Source of the DNA: Shinella zoogloeoides
Lineage (GTDB): Bacteria; Pseudomonadota; Alphaproteobacteria; Rhizobiales; Rhizobiaceae
NCBI RefSeq assembly: GCF_003574625.1
Contig: NZ_QNUJ01000003.1
Location: forward strand, 248,001-312,000
DNA length: 64,000 bases
Direction of reading: 5' to 3'
Positions 62,967-64,000 of this stretch are shown in pieces. The notes beneath the pieces are model-generated. The model was given only the letters and a program-made list of their open reading frames with translations. It searched no databases and was not told where the DNA came from. Positions within the stretch are counted from its first letter, which is position 1; every line of letters begins with the position of its first letter. Both the position numbers and the translations under genes were made by a program.

Positions 62967-63431
62967 TCAGACCGTATCGAAGGCGGCTTCGCGCAGGCGA
63001 AGCTGGCTGACGAAGCCGGTTTCCGGGTCAATCCAGGCGCCGTATTCCAGCACGCCATGGGCCTCGATCGGGGCATTGTACTGCACGAAGGTCTGCCTGC
63101 GCGCGAGATAGACGACAAGGATGTTGTCCGGCCAGTCCGCATCGGAAGAGCAGAAGGGGCAGAGCGACATCGGGATTTCGGTGAGGACGAAGAAGTTCGC
63201 TTCCGCCTTCAGCGGCGGCGCCATGAAGCCCTTCACGGTGACATCCGCGCCGTTCAGCCGCTTCACCTTGTCGGAGAATTCGAGGCCGAGCACGCCGAAG
63301 CTCTTGTAGAGCTCGCCGAAGCCGAGCCTTTCCGCCGCGCGCGCCGGACGGGCGAGGGGAAGGGCGGAGAAGGCCGCAAGCGCTCCCAGAACCTGCCGCC
63401 GCTTGAACATCTGTCGCATGGTCGTCTCCAT
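62967..63431 (-). CDS. secreted protein, DUF3299-like
   Basis: A 154-residue protein beginning with a twin-Arg-like leader (MFKRRQVLGALAAFSALPLARPARAAE in part, with cleavage after ARPARA). The mature part contains LNGADVTVKGFMAPP and the Cys pair SLCPFCSSDADWPDN, as in DUF3299 proteins. ATG at 63431 has GAGGGGC upstream; an ATG at 63419 with GGAG is as likely. Function is unknown. Clustering with a LolD/FtsX pair and a His-rich loop suggests an envelope metal-handling set. Confidence 0.72.
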   Translation of the reverse strand: METTMRQMFKRRQVLGALAAFSALPLARPARAAERLGFGELYKSFGVLGLEFSDKVKRLNGADVTVKGFMAPPLKAEANFFVLTEIPMSLCPFCSSDADWPDNILVVYLARRQTFVQYNAPIEAHGVLEYGAWIDPETGFVSQLRLREAAFDTV

Positions 63432-63568
63432 GGTCGGCCCCTCATCCGCCTGCCGGACCTTCTCCCCACGCGGGGAGAGGGACGGGGTGAAACCGCTTTG
63501 CCGCCACCCCACTCCTTGCGGGAAAGGGGTGGCAGCGGGACGGGGGATTTCCCCCCGGTACAGCCTGA
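63432..63568. repeat. rhizobial-type intergenic hairpin repeat
   Basis: The gap between the DUF3299-like gene and the phosphatase gene carries CCCCTCATCCGCCTGCCGGA followed by hairpin TCTCCCC/GGGGAGA (63461-63467 with 63472-63478). A second hairpin GCCACCCC/GGGGTGGC follows (63503-63510 with 63526-63533). The leading motif and TCTCCCC hairpin resemble a repeat scattered through rhizobial genomes. A CGGGGG/CCCCCG mini-hairpin near 63541 completes it. It may double as a transcription terminator for the phosphatase gene. Confidence 0.65.
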
Positions 63569-64000
63569 CTACTTCTTCACCGCGCCGAGTGCGAAGGCGT
63601 CGGCCAGCACGCGGTAGACATCGCTCTGTTCCATGTAGCCACGGAAGCCTTCGGCACCCGGGCCTGTGGCCTGGAGCACGATATCGTCGACGGCGTGGAC
63701 GCCGGTGTCCTCATCCTTCGGGATATTGCCCTGAACGAAGACCGCGCCGGGCACATCCTTATAGGCCTCGTTGGCGACATATTCCTTGTTCTCGTTCTGG
63801 ATCGCCGGAACGAAGGGGCCGTCAAGCTTCGGACGGAAGGTCTCGTAGTGGTCCGGGCCGTTGTTGGCGGCCATGAACAGGCGGCGCGAGACGTCGACGC
63901 GGTCCGGATAGCCGTCGCCGTCCTTGTCCTCGTAGTTCGGGAAGCCGGCATTGTCATAGGTGCCGACCTTCTCACGCATTTCCGTGCCGGGCTTGTCGTC
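63569..64000 (-). CDS. alkaline phosphatase, C-terminal part
   Basis: The last 143 codons of a gene that starts beyond the window. The conserved histidine region HAVDDIVLQATGPGAEGF matches the His412 zinc-ligand region of PhoA-family enzymes. Just before lies an inserted loop DKDGDGYPDRVD, which has the spacing of an EF-hand-like calcium site. The C-terminus ends YMEQSDVYRVLADAFALGAVKK. It should be a periplasmic or extracellular phosphomonoesterase. The promoter and active-site serine are outside the window. Confidence 0.85.
   Translation of the reverse strand, partial: DDKPGTEMREKVGTYDNAGFPNYEDKDGDGYPDRVDVSRRLFMAANNGPDHYETFRPKLDGPFVPAIQNENKEYVANEAYKDVPGAVFVQGNIPKDEDTGVHAVDDIVLQATGPGAEGFRGYMEQSDVYRVLADAFALGAVKK

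Overview
The window is about 64 kb of GC-rich, densely coding DNA. It carries no rRNA, tRNA, phage, insertion sequence or CRISPR that I can see. Gene content (sarcosine oxidase soxBDAG, a dadR/alr/dadA locus, ABC importers in almost every operon, an EmrAB pump, a RuBisCO-like acid-sugar pathway and a rhizobial-style GC hairpin repeat) points to an alphaproteobacterium of the Rhizobiales, most likely Rhizobiaceae (Ensifer, Rhizobium or Shinella-like). The genus is an inference; nothing here fixes it.

Layout. 1-7.65 kb: end of a sugar ABC importer followed by a D-apiose/apionate-type catabolic cluster (dehydrogenase ApdG, lactonase ApnL, GntR regulator, RuBisCO-like protein, acid-sugar kinase OiaK). 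7.7-12.4 kb: a small acidic protein with a strong terminator, a PCMT-erythromycin esterase fusion, a GFA-type zinc protein, a LOG-family protein and an MFS exporter. 12.8-16 kb: a MarR-emrA-emrB efflux operon with a SlyA-like operator. 16-25.1 kb: eight genes on the minus strand forming a catabolic island for ectoine-like or diamino-acid compounds (carbamoylase-like M20, diaminopropionate ammonia-lyase, Lrp regulator, M20D amidohydrolase, ectoine hydrolase-like DoeA/EutD, EutA, MocR regulator, a further M20 deacylase). 25.2-26.4 kb: a NUDIX protein and a tyrosine phosphatase.

26.4-37.6 kb: a two-component system beside an AfuABC/FbpABC-type importer with two tandem binding proteins, a fused permease and an ATPase, followed by an inositol monophosphatase-like enzyme and a metallophosphoesterase. 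This looks like a sense-import-dephosphorylate module for an organic phosphate. 37.7-38.4 kb: a TerC/YjbE membrane protein. 38.5-43.8 kb: a complete dipeptide-type ABC importer. 43.9-50.8 kb: a TetR regulator, the four-subunit sarcosine oxidase operon and an orphan LivJ-type binding protein closed by a terminator. 50.9-54 kb: dadA, alr and a divergent Lrp regulator. 54-56.1 kb: a PLP decarboxylase and a YqaA/DedA-like protein.

56.1-60.8 kb: a 1346-residue single-module NRPS-like enzyme with the A-T-six-transmembrane architecture of epsilon-poly-L-lysine synthetase, translationally coupled to its own phosphopantetheinyl transferase. I consider this the most interesting object in the window. 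61-64 kb: an FtsX-type permease with a histidine-rich loop, a LolD-like ATPase, a putative DUF3299-like secreted protein, a rhizobial intergenic repeat and the C-terminus of an alkaline phosphatase that runs off the window.
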